Shown: positions 32,691 through 41,587 of the stretch, piece after piece | How positions within the stretch are numbered: the first letter of the stretch is position 1 | Layout: every line of letters starts with the position of its first letter | NCBI RefSeq assembly: GCF_017355915.2 | Contig: NZ_JAFEUV020000003.1 | Span: 62,001-126,000 of the forward strand | Origin: Telluribacter roseus | Lineage (GTDB): Bacteria; Bacteroidota; Bacteroidia; Cytophagales; Spirosomataceae | Direction: 5' to 3' | DNA length: 64,000 nt | The notes under the pieces: model-generated | Told to the model about the DNA's origin: nothing | What the model saw: only the letters and a program-made list of their open reading frames with translations | Databases searched by the model: none | Program-made: the position numbers and the translations under genes

Positions 32691-33849
32691 AAATCCGCTT
32701 TACCAGCGCATGGATCATACCGCGGGTAAAAGCCCCCAGCGGGACGGTCGACATAATACGCAGATCATCCATAAAAGGAGTGTCTTCGTCCAGAAACGCC
32801 AGCAGCCGGGGCGTGGGATTACGCTTGTATAACCGCGTAAATACGGTCTTACCCGGATACCGGTTGTACAGGAGTACATTAAGTAAAGTACTATCCATGA
32901 GCCCCTTAAAAAATTGCCGGAGACTTTTCTTAGGCCGCACCGGAGCCCCTACCGTAAGCAGTTGCCCCACCAGCTGCTGTGTGAAGCGCTGGGTACGGCT
33001 GAAGGCATAGCCGGTAGATGCCTTGACATAACCACCCGAGGTACCAATACGTACTACGTACTTCAGATCTTTGGTATCAGCGGGCTCGTCGGTCATGGGT
33101 ATTACTCCGAATTCTTCGTGTTCGATGCTGAAATCTTCTATTCTCAGGTAGTCGCGGATGTAGGTATGCAGTTCCGCATCGTACTCGGCCGGCGGTAGTA
33201 GCTTATCTGAAAACAGCGTATACTCCACCAGAGCCCGGTGAGAGTCGATGGGTAGTACATAGCCAAAGCGTACCCCTACGCCGTTCTGCTCCACGCGGTA
33301 GTCCATCATGATCGGGCAACCCGGGTCGAAAGCCGCCTGTGGTGTGGTGATTTCCCAGCCCTTGAAGTGCTGGAGCATATTGTGGCGCTCGGGTTTGTCG
33401 AGTTTGAGGGGGGTGACGCTGTCAAAGACGTAGTCGGCCATGTACTGTCCCTGGTCAGTGATGACAAACCCGCCATTGGCGGTATCACGTATCCGCTCAA
33501 TGGTAGCCGTAAGAAACGTGATGTTTGGATTGGTGCGGAGATCAGTCAGGACAAAGTCGTAGAAGTCAATGCCCCGTATCCACTTGTAGGTATAGTCGCC
33601 CAGGTCAAGCGTTTTGGCAAAGCCCCGGGCTCCGTAAAAGTACACTTGATTCCAGCTTCGGAATACGATCGGGTCGAAGGGGTGGTCGCTGCCTTTCTCC
33701 CAGAAACACCAGGTGCGGTCATTCTTAGCCTTGGCTTCTTTATCAATAATCAGAATAGACTTGTTGCGTAGGATCGATTGATTGATATGATAAGCTAAGC
33801 TAAGCCCGGCCAGTCCGCTACCTGCTATTATATAGTCGTATCGTTTCAT
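32689..33849 (-). CDS. crtY: Lycopene beta-cyclase (CrtY/CrtL family)
   Basis: A 386-residue flavoprotein that cyclises the ends of lycopene to beta-carotene at the membrane, which implies a carotenoid-pigmented organism. The dinucleotide fold GSGLAGLSLAYHI is at residues 10-22 and NDRTWCFWE, a strong cyclase signature, follows near 60. The segments YDYIIAG, FDSVTPL, GVRFGYVLPID and GTSGGYVKASTGYAF fit the family. The frame continues upstream to 33942, but ATG 33849 begins exactly at the FAD-binding strand, and the extension overlaps the lipA terminator. No other carotenoid gene is adjacent; crtB/crtI must be elsewhere. Confidence 0.88.
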   Translation of the reverse strand: MKRYDYIIAGSGLAGLSLAYHINQSILRNKSILIIDKEAKAKNDRTWCFWEKGSDHPFDPIVFRSWNQVYFYGARGFAKTLDLGDYTYKWIRGIDFYDFVLTDLRTNPNITFLTATIERIRDTANGGFVITDQGQYMADYVFDSVTPLKLDKPERHNMLQHFKGWEITTPQAAFDPGCPIMMDYRVEQNGVGVRFGYVLPIDSHRALVEYTLFSDKLLPPAEYDAELHTYIRDYLRIEDFSIEHEEFGVIPMTDEPADTKDLKYVVRIGTSGGYVKASTGYAFSRTQRFTQQLVGQLLTVGAPVRPKKSLRQFFKGLMDSTLLNVLLYNRYPGKTVFTRLYKRNPTPRLLAFLDEDTPFMDDLRIMSTVPLGAFTRGMIHALVKRI

Positions 33850-33899
33850 GAAGCCTCGGAGGTCTCCGGGGAGGAGTAGTTTGTGATGAATTCCAAAAG

Positions 33900-33932
33900 A
33901 GAGAGCCTTGCCATGGATTGACAAGGCTCTTC
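33900..33932 (-). terminator. Terminator between lipA and the lycopene cyclase gene
   Basis: A 9-bp stem agagccttg/caaggctct, followed on the minus strand by CTTTT. Confidence 0.7.
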
Positions 33933-33985
33933 TACGATACAACCTTTAAAATTCTATGTATGTTTCGAAATAAGGAGTACTGGCC

Positions 33986-34864
33986 TTAGATCGGAACGTT
34001 GACGTGGCGCTCGGCGTGGTAGCTTGACCTTACCAGCGGGCCCGACTCTACGTACTTCAGGCCACGCTTCAGACCTTCCTCGCGGTACAGGTCAAACAGC
34101 TCCGGTGTGATCCACTCGATCACCTCGTGGTGCATCTTGGTGGGCTGCAGGTACTGGCCCAGCGTCAGGATATCCAGGCCGTGCTCTACCAGGTCATCCA
34201 TTGCCTTGAAAACTTCTTCTTTAGTTTCACCCAGCCCCAGCATGATACCTGACTTGGTACGCTGACCGAAGTCTTTGGTGCGACGGATCTGCTCGAGGCT
34301 GCGGGCGTACTTGGCCTGCGGGCGTACCCCACGGTACAGCCTTTCGACGGTCTCCATATTATGGGATACTACCTCCTGACCGGCTTCGATCATACGGGTA
34401 AGGGCCTCCCAGTTACCTTTTACATCGGGTATCAGCGTTTCGATGGTAGTCTCAGGACTCATCTCCTTCACCATCTTCACGGTCTGGTACCATATTTCAG
34501 CTCCACGGTCTTTCAGCTCATCACGGTTGACCGAGGTAATAACGGCATGCTTCACGCCCATCAACTTGATAGCCTCCGCTACACGACGAGGTTCGTCTGC
34601 ATCGTACTCATTAGGACGGCCCGTAGCTACGGCACAGAAGGTACAGCTGCGGGTACAGACATTACCCAGAATCATAAAGGTAGCCGTACCGGCTCCCCAG
34701 CACTCGCCCATGTTGGGGCAGTTACCGCTTTCACATATGGTATGTAGCTTATAGTTATCTACAAGTTGGCGTACACGCAGGTAATCAGGCCCGGACGGTA
34801 GCTTTACACGTAGCCAGTCGGGACGTTTCTTGCGTTCAGAGGGTATTACAGGTAGTTCAATCAT
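33986..34864 (-). CDS. lipA: Lipoyl synthase
   Basis: A 292-residue radical-SAM enzyme that inserts two sulfur atoms into protein-bound octanoyl groups to make lipoate for 2-oxoacid dehydrogenases. Both cluster sites are visible: the auxiliary cluster [12 protein letters not shown] (Cys44, Cys49, Cys55) and the radical-SAM cluster CTRSCTFC (Cys70, Cys74, Cys77). The C-terminal RSSYHAE contains the conserved Ser of the auxiliary cluster. GIMLGLGET and [10 protein letters not shown] are further signatures. I start at ATG 34864 (MIELPVIP); an ATG four codons upstream is possible. Confidence 0.97.
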   Translation of the reverse strand: MIELPVIPSERKKRPDWLRVKLPSGPDYLRVRQLVDNYKLHTICESGNCPNMGECWGAGTATFMILGNVCTRSCTFCAVATGRPNEYDADEPRRVAEAIKLMGVKHAVITSVNRDELKDRGAEIWYQTVKMVKEMSPETTIETLIPDVKGNWEALTRMIEAGQEVVSHNMETVERLYRGVRPQAKYARSLEQIRRTKDFGQRTKSGIMLGLGETKEEVFKAMDDLVEHGLDILTLGQYLQPTKMHHEVIEWITPELFDLYREEGLKRGLKYVESGPLVRSSYHAERHVNVPI

Positions 34865-34968
34865 ATCAGCGATCACTAATTAGTAAGGGGTAGCCTACGG
34901 GTCATGTTCTACACCCTTTTATTGTTTTTATATAAAAACCCTACGGGCTACAAAGGTAGTGATACTTC

Positions 34969-35730
34969 CTATTTTTTGTTGCCAAAATAGAGTGTTACAT
35001 AGCCCGAAGTAAAGAAGCTGCGGTTCTGAGCAAAAGGCATAATCATGATCTGACGGGAGAACGCTTCCGCCAAAAATCCAATTTCTAGCCCTGTCATATT
35101 ATCACGAAAGGCGCTTAGCTCGAAGCTAAGGGCTGTTTTCAGGTGCAGGCCGGGTACTATCTTGGTCTTGTCAAAGCCCTGGAAAAAGCTCCCTGAGCCT
35201 ACGATAAGCTCAGTCTGAGCGTGTCGGACCGGATCATAAGGCTCCGAAACAATCACACCGGGACGGCTCTGGAACTGGATGACGTAGGGCTTCTCGAGGC
35301 CTATGGAGGGGCCGGCCGCTACGATACCACTGATAGAGATGCCTTCGTCGGAGTGGCGGTTAAAAAACATCACCTCCCGGCCGTATTCGGGACGGAGTAC
35401 AAAGAGGTAGTTCTGCTTGCCGTAGGTGAAGCGGGAGCCCGTGATAAAGTTTTGCGAGGCTAGCTCCTTTGGGTGCTTTACGTTCACTAGCTCCAGAGCA
35501 AGGTACCTGAACTGGTGCTTGCCTTTGAGTAGAGTAGGGAGCGCTTTAGAGTGGCGATACACAAATCCGCCCAGGATACCGGAGTTGGTATTGGTGGTGA
35601 TTCCTATCGACGAAACGGAGTTATAAACTTCTTCTTCGGCATCGGGATCGGTGCGTCGCTGCTGGGCCCATGATTCAGTAAAGAGTAGCAGAGTCAGGGC
35701 ACCTGCCAGAATATATTTGAAGCGATTCAT
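34969..35730 (-). CDS. Secreted envelope protein of unknown function, probable outer-membrane beta-barrel
   Basis: A 253-residue exported protein with a clear signal peptide (MNRFKYILAGALTLLLF...SWAQ). The mature part has alternating hydrophobic strands such as GILGGFVYRHS, FRYLALELVNVKHP, RFTYGKQNYLFVLRPEYG and ISGIVAAGPSIGL, and ends in SGYVTLYFGNKK. That is compatible with an 8- to 12-stranded barrel, without the C-terminal Phe typical of proteobacterial porins. I do not recognise a family. The frame extends nine residues upstream, but ATG 35730 begins the signal peptide. Confidence 0.7.
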   Translation of the reverse strand: MNRFKYILAGALTLLLFTESWAQQRRTDPDAEEEVYNSVSSIGITTNTNSGILGGFVYRHSKALPTLLKGKHQFRYLALELVNVKHPKELASQNFITGSRFTYGKQNYLFVLRPEYGREVMFFNRHSDEGISISGIVAAGPSIGLEKPYVIQFQSRPGVIVSEPYDPVRHAQTELIVGSGSFFQGFDKTKIVPGLHLKTALSFELSAFRDNMTGLEIGFLAEAFSRQIMIMPFAQNRSFFTSGYVTLYFGNKK

Positions 35731-35878
35731 AAGTAAAGATTTGTAGTCATACATCAAGCACTGGTACTACATGTTGTGGTAAGTGAAAATAGGAACTTTT
35801 ATCCTAATTTCTACTCGTAAGGTACCTCTTTAACTGTTTTTTGTAAATTTATGTTCTTATAACGAAAAAACTTGCCAA

Positions 35879-36307
35879 ATGCCTACAATCAAGACCGAAT
35901 ACTTGGGTGAACTACGTACTGAAGCGACTCATCTTCAGTCAGGAACGGTAATCATTACGGATGCTCCCACCGACAATCAGGGCAAAGGAGAGGCCTTCTC
36001 ACCGACTGATCTGGTAGCCGGAGCGCTGGGTAGTTGTATGATTACCATCATGGGCATTGCCGCCCGTCGTGATGGCATAGACCTCAAAGGTTCGGAGATG
36101 GAAATAACCAAGGGTATGTCGGCCGATGCCCCCCGGCGGATCGCCCGGGTAGAGGTAAGGCTGAATATGCTGACCGACCGGGAGCTGTCGGCTGAGGAGC
36201 AGGCCCGGCTGGAGCGTGCGGCCCATACGTGCCCCGTGGCACTGAGCCTGCATCCGGATATTGAGCAGGCCGTAGAGTTTGTCTGGAATGTAGCTGAAAA
36301 AGCCTGA
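35879..36307 (+). CDS. OsmC/Ohr-family peroxiredoxin-like protein
   Basis: A 142-residue cytosolic protein of the OsmC/Ohr family, which reduces organic hydroperoxides using two cysteines. Both are present: Cys53 in GALGSCMITIMG and Cys118 in AAHTCPVALSLHP. The spacing and the PTDLVAGALGSC motif favour the OsmC/YhfA-type branch over Ohr. Its neighbour on the opposite strand is YtxJ, another thiol-redox protein, and the two share a bidirectional terminator. Confidence 0.87.
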   Translation: MPTIKTEYLGELRTEATHLQSGTVIITDAPTDNQGKGEAFSPTDLVAGALGSCMITIMGIAARRDGIDLKGSEMEITKGMSADAPRRIARVEVRLNMLTDRELSAEEQARLERAAHTCPVALSLHPDIEQAVEFVWNVAEKA

Positions 36308-36311
36308 TACG

Positions 36312-36345
36312 AGAAAAGGCCGGATATGTATCCGGCCTTTTCTAA
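36312..36345. terminator. Bidirectional terminator between osmC and ytxJ
   Basis: A perfect 13-bp stem agaaaaggccgga/tccggccttttct with A-rich and T-rich arms serves both convergent genes. Confidence 0.85.
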
Positions 36346-36375
36346 TTTAATAAGCTATATAGTCAATATCTATAT

Positions 36376-36732
36376 TTAGGCTGCTTCAAGGGCACTCACT
36401 TGTTCTTTTATGGCATCAAAGCTGATGTCAAAATGAGAAGCGTTATAAACGCACTCTCCCCGGCTGATCAGAAGTACCTGAGGTGATTCGTGATCGACGG
36501 CAAACTCCTGCGCAATCTTATTGGATACCGAACGGAAAGTCAGCAGATCCAGGTAATATGGATGCAGACTACCTACTTCGTCCTTCTTCCAGTTGCGCTC
36601 AAGCCGGGCCCAGGCCGTAGCACTTATCGAGCAGCGGGTGCTGTGTTTAAATATCAGTACCGGGCGCTCGTGCGATTCCTGCTTTATAGCTTCCAGCTGG
36701 GCTTCGCTGTCAAGTGGTGTCCAGTTATTCAT
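36376..36732 (-). CDS. ytxJ: YtxJ-type monothiol bacilliredoxin
   Basis: A 118-residue thioredoxin-fold protein of the YtxJ family, thought to remove bacillithiol from mixed disulfides. The active-site segment RPVLIFKHSTRCSIS contains a single Cys34 instead of a CxxC motif, the hallmark of the family. The cis-Pro region is in ESPQVLLISRG. Its presence suggests that this organism uses bacillithiol. It lies tail-to-tail with the OsmC gene and upstream of a small conserved protein gene on the same strand. Confidence 0.85.
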   Translation of the reverse strand: MNNWTPLDSEAQLEAIKQESHERPVLIFKHSTRCSISATAWARLERNWKKDEVGSLHPYYLDLLTFRSVSNKIAQEFAVDHESPQVLLISRGECVYNASHFDISFDAIKEQVSALEAA

Positions 36733-36816
36733 AACTTAATTTAATATAGGTTGTAGTACTTAGTTTGAAGAGTAGTTTATACTCTCTTACAAACCCTAAT
36801 ACCTTACCATAAAGTT

Positions 36817-37200
36817 TCATTTGCTTTGATCGTTGCGCACTGATAGATGACGGGTATCCAGCTTCTTGATCATCTCATGCGACAGACTATCAGCATATAC
36901 ACCATAGGCATCAACCAAAGTACCCTTCAGTCCGGTTTTTGATTCGATGGCGTACAGGATGGCCATATCAGATGGATTGGTAGGACCCTCAAACCGGTAA
37001 ACATCTACGATCTCAAACTCCTCAGGAGAAAGAGTGAGCGGCTTACCATCCTCAAAAAACTCAATGGCATGCGATGTCAGGTTGAAATCGTACTTGTAGC
37101 CTCTCTCTTTAAGCTCTTCAAGTACCTCTGTCATGGTATCCAGTTTATTGAATGACTCCATGCCATCCTCATTGGACTGGTCTATTGCTCGGTTGTCCAT
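36817..37200 (-). CDS. Conserved small Bacteroidota protein of unknown function
   Basis: A 127-residue acidic cytosolic protein. The core is MTEVLEELKERGYKYDFNL, then PEEFEIVDVYRFEGPTNPSDMAILYAIES and KGTLVDAYGVYADSLSHEMIKKL. I recognise the pattern as a small Bacteroidota family sometimes labelled 'phosphoribosylpyrophosphate synthetase' in automatic annotation. At this length it cannot be that enzyme and it lacks the PRPP loop, so I leave the function open. It is divergent from waaA. Confidence 0.75.
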   Translation of the reverse strand: MDNRAIDQSNEDGMESFNKLDTMTEVLEELKERGYKYDFNLTSHAIEFFEDGKPLTLSPEEFEIVDVYRFEGPTNPSDMAILYAIESKTGLKGTLVDAYGVYADSLSHEMIKKLDTRHLSVRNDQSK

Positions 37201-37249
37201 AGCTGTGTTTGTTTATATAGGTTTAGAGATTAGAAATATTAAATCTGCG

Positions 37250-37257
37250 TAGCTTTG
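37250..37257 (+). promoter_or_regulatory. -7 element (TAGCTTTG) of waaA
   Basis: An exact TAnnTTTG, 25 nt before the TTG start of waaA; the predicted leader is about 20 nt. No good -33 TTTG at standard spacing. Confidence 0.5.
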
Positions 37258-37282
37258 CAGCGAGATCTAACATTGTAATTCA

Positions 37283-38554
37283 TTGAGTGCTTTCTTATAT
37301 CAGTTATCCATTCGAATCTATTCGTTTCTCATGCATATAGTGGCCTGGTTTCATCCTAAAGCCAGGCTATGGGTACAGGGGCGAAAGGGATTAGTACAAC
37401 GACTGGCCGATGAACTACCTGGCCGCATCGGACAACGCCCGGTGGCCTGGTTCCATGCTGCCTCACTGGGCGAATTTGAGCAGGGAAGGCCAGTCATCGA
37501 AGCGTTTCGCACGCGCTATCCCCAGTACTTTATCCTGGTTACTTTTTTCTCCCCTTCCGGCTATGAAGTTCGAAAAAACTATGCCCTTGCCGATTATATA
37601 TGCTATTTACCTGTAGATACACCCCAAAACGCCCGCCGGTTTGTAGAAATCACCAGGCCCGAGTTTGCCTTTTTTATTAAATATGAGTTCTGGTACAACT
37701 ATCTGCGCGAACTGCGGCAGAAGCAAGCCCGGATTCTTTCCTTCTCGGCTATTTTCCGGCCCCAGCAGCTGTTCTTTCAGGCCTACGGCGGTTTTTACCG
37801 TAGCATACTGAGGTACTTCGACCACATATTGGTGCAAAATGGGGAATCGCAGGAGCTGTTGCGGTCGATAGAGATCAGGGAGGTAACCTTGGCGGGAGAT
37901 ACCCGATTTGACCGGGTGAAGCAGATTGCCGAAGCAGCGCGTGAGCTGCCTGACATAGCCGCCTTTGTGAACGACTCGCTTTGTATGGTGGTTGGGTCGG
38001 CCTGGGAAGCCGACATGCAGGTACTGGTCCCGTTCCTTAACTCGGTACAGGTACCTCTCAAAGTCATCATCGCTCCCCACGAAATCCATGATGCCGAAAT
38101 AGAGCGGTGGCGCCAGCAACTGACCCGGCCCTCACTACGCTACTCGGACTATGCCTCGGGTAAGGTAGAAACCGCTGATGTGGATACCACGCAGTACTTA
38201 TTCATTGATAATGTAGGGATGCTGTCGTCGCTGTACCGCTATGGGCACATAGCCTACGTAGGGGGAGCCTTCGGCGCCGGACTACACAATATACTCGAAG
38301 CCGCTACCTTCGGCTTACCCGTGTTTTTTGGAAACCGGAAGTACCAGAAGTTTCAGGAAGCGGTAGACCTGATCAGGCTGGGAGGTGCGCAACCCGTGGC
38401 AAATACAGAGGAGCTCCGGCAGTATGTACAGCCGCTCCTGCTGGACAGCGCCCTGCGGCAGCAGAAAGGAGAGAGTTGCCGGCAGTACGTACTGACCCGT
38501 ACCGGCGCTACAGATAAGGTGATGAGTATTGTGGAGCAGTACATGCTGACTTAG
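37283..38554 (+). CDS. waaA: 3-deoxy-D-manno-octulosonic acid (Kdo) transferase
   Basis: A 423-residue GT-B glycosyltransferase (family GT30) that adds Kdo from CMP-Kdo to lipid A precursor at the cytoplasmic face of the inner membrane. An N-terminal membrane segment (LSIRIYSFLMHIVAWF) precedes WFHAASLGEFEQGRPVIEAF, which holds the conserved catalytic Glu. The donor domain has VVGSAWEADMQVLVPFL, IIAPHEIHD and YVGGAFGAGLHNILEAATFGLPVFFG, all family signatures. The start is TTG 37283; the first ATG, 16 codons later, would cut the membrane segment. Shows that the organism makes Kdo-containing lipopolysaccharide. Confidence 0.93.
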   Translation: MSAFLYQLSIRIYSFLMHIVAWFHPKARLWVQGRKGLVQRLADELPGRIGQRPVAWFHAASLGEFEQGRPVIEAFRTRYPQYFILVTFFSPSGYEVRKNYALADYICYLPVDTPQNARRFVEITRPEFAFFIKYEFWYNYLRELRQKQARILSFSAIFRPQQLFFQAYGGFYRSILRYFDHILVQNGESQELLRSIEIREVTLAGDTRFDRVKQIAEAARELPDIAAFVNDSLCMVVGSAWEADMQVLVPFLNSVQVPLKVIIAPHEIHDAEIERWRQQLTRPSLRYSDYASGKVETADVDTTQYLFIDNVGMLSSLYRYGHIAYVGGAFGAGLHNILEAATFGLPVFFGNRKYQKFQEAVDLIRLGGAQPVANTEELRQYVQPLLLDSALRQQKGESCRQYVLTRTGATDKVMSIVEQYMLT

Positions 38555-38566
38555 CTACTGCTCCAC
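38531..38566. terminator. Hairpin overlapping the end of waaA (possible bidirectional terminator)
   Basis: An 11-bp perfect stem gtggagcagta/tactgctccac with a 14-nt loop spans the waaA stop codon in the 21-bp gap to the convergent ROK gene. T-runs are poor. Confidence 0.5.
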
Positions 38567-38575
38567 GGATGTTGT

Positions 38576-39799
38576 TTAGACGAACTCCTTATTGATCAGA
38601 TGCTCGAACAGGTGCGCCTGGGTACCCAGCAGACGGGCCTTGGTACCAAGCTGTGATATACGAATGGTTAGGCTGCTCTTGAAGTCGGAGAGACAGTACT
38701 TATTGATAGCCTGCTCGATGGGGTTGGAGATAAAAGGTCCCGCATCGGCCAGTACTCCACTTACAATAATGATCTCGGGGTTGAACAGGTGTACCGCGGT
38801 AGCGAGTCCCTTGCCAAGCTCAGTACCTACATTGCTGAGCAGGTCAATCGAGAACTCATCTCCGGCGTGGGCCGCCTCTATGACATGATGCGTATCAAGC
38901 GTGTCTATATTGCCCTGCACCATTTGCGGAAGTATACTTACCCGTCCGGCTTTGATACCGTCCTGTGCCTGACGGATCAGGGCCATGGCTGATACTACCG
39001 TATCCAGGCAGCCGATCTTGCCGCAGTGGCAGAGCATGCCATCCGGCCTTACCTGTATGTGTCCCAGCTCACCGGCATAGCCCGAAGCTCCGTTGAATAC
39101 TTCTCCATTCAGCAGTATTCCCAACCCTATCCCCCAGTCACTGTTGATGGTCAGCACGTGTGACTTTTCTTTGGCCAGACCAAAGCGGTGCTCGCCGATA
39201 GTAGTAGCACGGGTATCGTTGATGAGGCAGATGGGGCGCTGGAAGTGCTCCTGAATACGGTTGGCCAGAGGCTCCCCGGGCTTGGTCAGGCTCAGGTAGG
39301 TTTGGTTGATTCCGTACTGGGTATTGATCAGCCCCGGCATGGATATGCCTATTCCCCAGAGCCTGTCCCGACGGATATCGTGGTCATCCAGGAAGTTATC
39401 AGTTTCAGTTAGGAGGTTATCCAGAAAGGTAGAGGTATCGTCAAGTTTGATATCAATTTGGCGTCTTACAATAAGCTGATTTTTCAGATCAAATATTACC
39501 AGCTGGGTTTGGTGCCGGTTGATGTCCATGATCAGGGTCAGGTACTTCTGAGGATTGAGGCCGTACAGTACGGGAGGGCGTCCAGCCCGCGCCGGACCCG
39601 TGCCGGTCTCGATCATCCATCCTTCGCGGATGAGTTCATTAACAATGGCCGTTGCCGAAGGAATACTGGCATGAAACAGGCGGGCCATCTTATTAATGGA
39701 TGTATCTCCTGACTGAAATAGCTCTAGTAGTAGGTTGCTTCTGAGTCGGTTTTTGCGGATATCAATGACGGAACTAGGCTCCTCTGAAATAGAAGTCAT
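38576..39799 (-). CDS. ROK-family transcriptional regulator (NagC/XylR-like)
   Basis: A 407-residue sugar-responsive repressor. A winged helix-turn-helix occupies about residues 20-65 (INKMARLFHASIPSATAIVNEL), followed by a ROK sugar-kinase-like domain. The domain has an ATP-loop-like ALIMDINRHQTQLVIFD, GIGISMPG, and the sugar/zinc region GYAGELGHIQV...CHCGKIGCLDT (Cys257, Cys259, Cys264). The HTH makes it a regulator rather than a kinase. Effector and targets are unknown; no sugar operon adjoins. The AT-rich 345-bp gap upstream, shared with rsgA, may contain an operator. Confidence 0.88.
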   Translation of the reverse strand: MTSISEEPSSVIDIRKNRLRSNLLLELFQSGDTSINKMARLFHASIPSATAIVNELIREGWMIETGTGPARAGRPPVLYGLNPQKYLTLIMDINRHQTQLVIFDLKNQLIVRRQIDIKLDDTSTFLDNLLTETDNFLDDHDIRRDRLWGIGISMPGLINTQYGINQTYLSLTKPGEPLANRIQEHFQRPICLINDTRATTIGEHRFGLAKEKSHVLTINSDWGIGLGILLNGEVFNGASGYAGELGHIQVRPDGMLCHCGKIGCLDTVVSAMALIRQAQDGIKAGRVSILPQMVQGNIDTLDTHHVIEAAHAGDEFSIDLLSNVGTELGKGLATAVHLFNPEIIIVSGVLADAGPFISNPIEQAINKYCLSDFKSSLTIRISQLGTKARLLGTQAHLFEHLINKEFV

Positions 39800-40144
39800 G
39801 GGGTTTAGTGGCTAGCGGTGTTAAACCATGGAAATATAAACAGTAAAGCAGTTCAAGCTACTATTTATAATCAAACAATATATGTAAATAAGACATTTAA
39901 AATGTATATCTACTTTATCTGACCCTAAATTAATTAATTTAATTTATAAAAGGTTTCTACTTTATTAATAAATTTAATTTAAGGGGTGGTTATTAGCACG
40001 TTCTGTGCAGGATCAAGTGCCGTGGCAGAGGTAGTGCAAAGGAGGTGCCATATTTAAAGAGGTATGATTTTGATAGGAACTTCTCTATCTTCGTTCGTTG
40101 AGGATTGATACAAGAGTATAACTATATAATCACATCATATAGGT
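39800..40144. other. AT-rich divergent intergenic region between the ROK regulator and rsgA
   Basis: No gene is visible. The block 39926-39981 is almost purely A/T apart from a short centre and carries two related arms (taattaatttaatttataaa and the inverse-like tttattaataaatttaattt). The arrangement resembles an imperfect inverted repeat and is a candidate operator for the ROK protein. A TATCTTCG at 40086-40093 could be the rsgA -7 box. Confidence 0.4.
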
Positions 40145-41074
40145 TTGAAAGAAGGATTAGTAATGCGCTCCACGGGCTCGTGGTACGACGTACGTGATCA
40201 GCAGGATGGCCATATATGGCAGTGCCGGCTGAAGGGGAAGTTTAAGATCAAAGACCTGAAGGTAACCAACCCTATAGCCGTTGGGGACCGTGTGCAGTTC
40301 GATATTGAAGACGAGGTAGAAAATACCGGTATCATACTGGATATACTACCACGTGACAACTACATCATTCGCCAGTCGGTGCACAAGACAGCCCACGCTC
40401 ACCTGCTGGCTGCCAATGTAGACCAGGCTGTACTTATCGCTACACTGGTTTTTCCGCGTACTTCCCTTGGGTTTATAGACCGTTTTCTGGTGACGGCGGA
40501 GTCATTCCGGATACCGGCTGTACTGATATTTAACAAGCAGGATCTGCTCAACGAAGCAGCCATCGAATTTCAGCAGGAGCTGATAGATCTGTATGAGAGC
40601 CTGGGGTACCGCTGCCTTACTACTACGGCAACCGAAAGGGAAGGCCTGGATGAATTTGCGCAGCTGCTGGATGGTAAGATCTCCCTGCTGTCGGGCCACT
40701 CAGGGGTAGGGAAGTCGTCGCTGGTCAATGCCATAGCACCCGAACTGGACCTGCGTACCCAAAGCGTCTCCACCTTTGCTAATAAAGGCGTACATACTAC
40801 AACCTTCGCGGAGATGTTTGAATTAGGCCCGGGTACCTTCCTGATCGATTCACCCGGTATCAAGGAACTAGGTCTGGCCGATATGCAGCCGTCCGAAATC
40901 AGCCACTATTTTCCGGAGATGCGGGAGCGGCTCAATGAATGCCGCTTTCACAACTGCCTGCACATTAATGAGCCGGGCTGCGCGGTCAAAGATGCGGTAG
41001 AAGGCGGGGAGATAGCCATGAGCCGCTTTGAGAGTTACCTGAGTATGCTGGGCAATCAGGACAATCGGAAGTAA
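40145..41074 (+). CDS. rsgA: Ribosome small-subunit-dependent GTPase A
   Basis: A 309-residue circularly permuted GTPase acting late in 30S ribosome maturation. An OB-fold (about 1-75) is followed by the G motifs in permuted order: G4 NKQD (130-133), G1 GHSGVGKS (184-191) and G3 DSPG (235-238). The C-terminal zinc finger uses Cys266, Cys271, His273 and Cys279 (CRFHNCLHINEPGC). The start is TTG 40145, giving KEGLVMRSTGSWY, which is the normal first strand; the ATG six codons later would cut into it. The epimerase gene follows 62 bp downstream. Confidence 0.93.
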   Translation: MKEGLVMRSTGSWYDVRDQQDGHIWQCRLKGKFKIKDLKVTNPIAVGDRVQFDIEDEVENTGIILDILPRDNYIIRQSVHKTAHAHLLAANVDQAVLIATLVFPRTSLGFIDRFLVTAESFRIPAVLIFNKQDLLNEAAIEFQQELIDLYESLGYRCLTTTATEREGLDEFAQLLDGKISLLSGHSGVGKSSLVNAIAPELDLRTQSVSTFANKGVHTTTFAEMFELGPGTFLIDSPGIKELGLADMQPSEISHYFPEMRERLNECRFHNCLHINEPGCAVKDAVEGGEIAMSRFESYLSMLGNQDNRK

Positions 41075-41136
41075 AGCTGATGATGAATCGCCATGGCTCC
41101 CTTCCGCCACTTTAACCCTATTTTGTAGTACACATC

Positions 41137-41541
41137 ATGCTGACCAACGTTGAACATATCGGTATTGCCGTAAGAAGTCTTGCGGCGTCGAATGAGCTTT
41201 TTACGAAGCTTCTTAATGCAACTCCGTACAAGCAGGAGGCCGTAGAGTCAGAGGGGGTAAGTACTTCTTTTTTTAAAGTCAATCAGACCAAGATCGAGCT
41301 GCTGGAAGCTACCCGCGAGGATAGTGCCATCGCTAAATTTATTGAGAAAAAGGGGGAGGGAATCCACCACATAGCCTTTGAAGTGGAGGACATACAGGCC
41401 GAGATGGAGCGTCTGAAAAACGAAGGCTTTGTATTACTCAACGAAACTCCCAGGCAAGGCGCCGATAATAAGCTGGTGTGCTTTCTCCATCCTAAAGGTA
41501 CCAACGGGGTACTGGTAGAGTTGTGCCAGGAAATCCGATAA
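41137..41541 (+). CDS. mce: Methylmalonyl-CoA epimerase
   Basis: A 134-residue vicinal-oxygen-chelate fold enzyme that interconverts (R)- and (S)-methylmalonyl-CoA in propionate metabolism. The metal ligands are visible as VEHIGIAVRSL (His), IELLEAT (Glu region), GEGIHHIAFEVED (His) and GVLVELCQ (Glu). The length is normal. The substrate range within this fold is hard to fix, but the match to bacterial epimerases (GIHHIAFEV, VELCQ) is good. A TATTTTG at 41119-41125 may be its own -7 box. Confidence 0.88.
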   Translation: MLTNVEHIGIAVRSLAASNELFTKLLNATPYKQEAVESEGVSTSFFKVNQTKIELLEATREDSAIAKFIEKKGEGIHHIAFEVEDIQAEMERLKNEGFVLLNETPRQGADNKLVCFLHPKGTNGVLVELCQEIR

Positions 41542-41587
41542 AAAAGTAGCTGGTTACCTTAACCTTATCCATTACCCATACTGCTTC

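Noticed and set aside
36817-37200. Annotation as phosphoribosylpyrophosphate synthetase
   Set aside because: At 127 residues it is far too short and lacks the PRPP-binding loop.
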